From 66-474 sp050737995 (GTDB taxonomy: Bacteria > Pseudomonadota > Gammaproteobacteria > Xanthomonadales > Rhodanobacteraceae), in assembly GCA_050737995.1 (NCBI GenBank), contig JBOHYR010000077.1, positions 1-64,000 of the forward strand: a DNA stretch of 64,000 nucleotides, given 5' to 3'. Of this stretch, positions 62,659-64,000 are shown piece by piece (within the stretch, counting starts at the first letter, position 1; the number at the start of each line of letters is the position of its first letter). The translations under genes and the position numbers were made by a program. The notes under the pieces were generated by a model. That model did no database searches and was not told the DNA's origin. It saw nothing but the letters and a program-made list of their open reading frames with translations.

Positions 62659-63939
62659 TCATGGCGACGACACTTTGAGCTGTTGACCGACCTGCAGTGT
62701 ATCGCTGTGCAGATGATTCCACTTGCGCAAGTCCTCGACGCTCACCGAATGGTTTTTCGCGATCTTCGAGAGCGTGTCGCCACTGACCACGGTGTAGGTT
62801 GCAGATACCGTGGGAGCCGCGGTCGCTTGCGGCGACGGATCGACGCCCGCGGCCTCGGCCAGCGCGATGCGTTGCTTGTTGTCCTTGGCAACCTGTTCGG
62901 CGGCGACCTGCTGCAAGCGCATGGTGTGGGCCATGTCGGGATAAAGCGCGGCGAGACGCGCGAACTCGGCGCTGGGTGAATACTCGGGCGGCAGGCCCTC
63001 GGCGATCATGCGCGCGGCAATCGTGTTGATGCGATCCGACTCGGTCTTGGCGTTCAGCACGACCGCCTGGTTGTAAGGCAACAGATCGTGACCGCGCAGG
63101 ATTTCGTCCGCCTTCGGTCCACTCAGGAACGCCAGGAATTTCTGGATGGTGTCGGCCTTCGGGCTGTCGGCCTTCCAGGCGAGATAAATGGTCAACGGCA
63201 ACGGATAGGTTGCATTCTCGAGCGTGGCGACGCTCGGCGTCACGCCCTCGATCGGGATGATCCTGATGCCCTTCTGGTCGTGTGCATGCACCAGCGTGCT
63301 GAGCGCCAGAGCCTTGGGGTTCAGCGCCACGTCCGACTGCAGCGAATCGATATTGATCAACAAGCGCGGCACCGCGACCGGGTTGTCGCCATTGCCGAAC
63401 ATCAGTCGGCGGAAGCTGAACTGCACACCGTCCAACTTCGGAAACACGCCTTCGAGATCGATATGTTCGTCGGGGCCGCCGACCTGCGACCAGTTGGTGA
63501 TCTTGCCGTAGTAGATATCGTGTACTTGCTTCAGCGTCAGGTTGTTCACCGGGTTGGCGACATTGGTGATCATCACCAGCGCATCCCACGCCACCGGCGT
63601 AAACGTGAGCGCGGATTCCTGGGTGCGCTCCGCGTACGCCGGCCGCGCGATCGCGGCGATATCGACCGTGCCGGCAATCGCCTGATCGATGCCGTCGATG
63701 GTGTTGAAAGGCTGGACTTCGAGATGACCGTCGCCGGTCTCGGCGAAGGCCCTGGCCACCGCGTCGACCAGACCCTCGGTACTGACCTGATCGCCGCGCA
63801 CGATCAGTGCCGGACTGGACGCCTTGTCGTGGCGTGACGCCTCGTGACGCGACTTATGGTGGGTGGGCGCCGCCGTGGCGGTAAGGGCGAAGGCGAAGGA
63901 AAAAGATGCAGCGAGCAGACTCAACGAGCGAAGAAACAT
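62659..63939 (-). CDS. PstS-like phosphate-binding protein with C-terminal LysM domain
   Basis: 426 residues. Signal peptide (about 1-23), a His/Lys-rich linker, a periplasmic-binding domain of the PstS family (about 45-300) with TPVAWDALVMITN, GKITNWSQVGG and YPLPLTIYLAWK, and a LysM at the C-terminus (YTVVSGDTLSKIAKNHSV then DLRKWNHLHSDTLQVGQQL, about 377-424). LysM binds peptidoglycan, so the protein is probably held at the cell wall. No pstCAB genes follow. The combination is uncommon. Confidence 0.88.
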   Translation of the reverse strand: MFLRSLSLLAASFSFAFALTATAAPTHHKSRHEASRHDKASSPALIVRGDQVSTEGLVDAVARAFAETGDGHLEVQPFNTIDGIDQAIAGTVDIAAIARPAYAERTQESALTFTPVAWDALVMITNVANPVNNLTLKQVHDIYYGKITNWSQVGGPDEHIDLEGVFPKLDGVQFSFRRLMFGNGDNPVAVPRLLINIDSLQSDVALNPKALALSTLVHAHDQKGIRIIPIEGVTPSVATLENATYPLPLTIYLAWKADSPKADTIQKFLAFLSGPKADEILRGHDLLPYNQAVVLNAKTESDRINTIAARMIAEGLPPEYSPSAEFARLAALYPDMAHTMRLQQVAAEQVAKDNKQRIALAEAAGVDPSPQATAAPTVSATYTVVSGDTLSKIAKNHSVSVEDLRKWNHLHSDTLQVGQQLKVSSP

Positions 63940-64000
63940 GAAGGGAACACCGATTGATGGTCGAGGGACGGGACCGCAAGATTATGGCGGAACCGAACAC

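Overview
The window looks like a chromosomal segment from a high-GC gammaproteobacterium of the Xanthomonadales, probably Rhodanobacteraceae-like. This rests on the gene order tsaD / rpsU / yqeY / dnaG with folB and folK beside tsaD, the aa3 oxidase operon with SURF1, ctaA and cyoE, the ankyrin-repeat protein next to a KefB-type antiporter, and the general protein style. The species cannot be named from the sequence alone. No rRNA, tRNA or CRISPR array was seen.

Positions 1-2950 are mobile or accessory DNA: the 5' end of a HigB/RelE-family toxin gene running off the left edge with a perfect operator-like palindrome, a truncated group II intron with the first residues of its LtrA reverse transcriptase, and a roughly 1.9 kb insertion sequence with a DDE transposase. 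Positions 3064-4730 hold a divergent LysR regulator / FMN azoreductase pair. Positions 5090-10611 are housekeeping: MidA-like methyltransferase, pteridine reductase, folK, folB, tsaD, then rpsU and yqeY with a clear promoter and terminator.

Positions 10988-24571 are the most unusual part. Between yqeY and dnaG, which are normally close together, sits a block of 15 genes. A seven-gene plus-strand operon with ATGA stop/start overlaps encodes a ureohydrolase-like enzyme, two separate four-helix SMR-like subunits, an alpha/beta hydrolase, a FemAB/GNAT-like transferase, a stand-alone acyl carrier protein and a ketosynthase. It converges on a minus-strand set: outer-membrane channel, FtsX-type permease, ABC ATPase, HlyD lipoprotein, HAD phosphatase, class-III aminotransferase and a small secreted protein. 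A fatty-acid desaturase is divergent at the far end. Together these look like an uncharacterised pathway that builds, modifies and exports an acyl (probably amino-acyl) metabolite or lipid.

Positions 24838-33947 carry an S41 protease, dnaG without a following rpoD, a glutathione peroxidase, the Mg2+ P-type ATPase with a long structured leader and a small upstream ORF, and Sco1 plus PCuAC copper chaperones. Positions 33896-45306 are cytochrome oxidase biogenesis and structure: caa3-type CtaG, a PAS-GGDEF-EAL protein, cyoE, ctaA, SURF1, cox3, ctaD and ctaC. No Cox11 gene is present in the operon. Positions 45423-64000 hold putA, a PEP-CTERM protein with a sigma-54 promoter, two ABC permeases without an ATPase, a FadL porin, the ankyrin membrane protein, a K+/H+ antiporter, a Rossmann protein, an M17 aminopeptidase and a PstS-like protein with a LysM tail. 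A family of short intergenic repeats bounded by GTCATTCCGG-type ends occurs at least six times from 24.6 kb onward.
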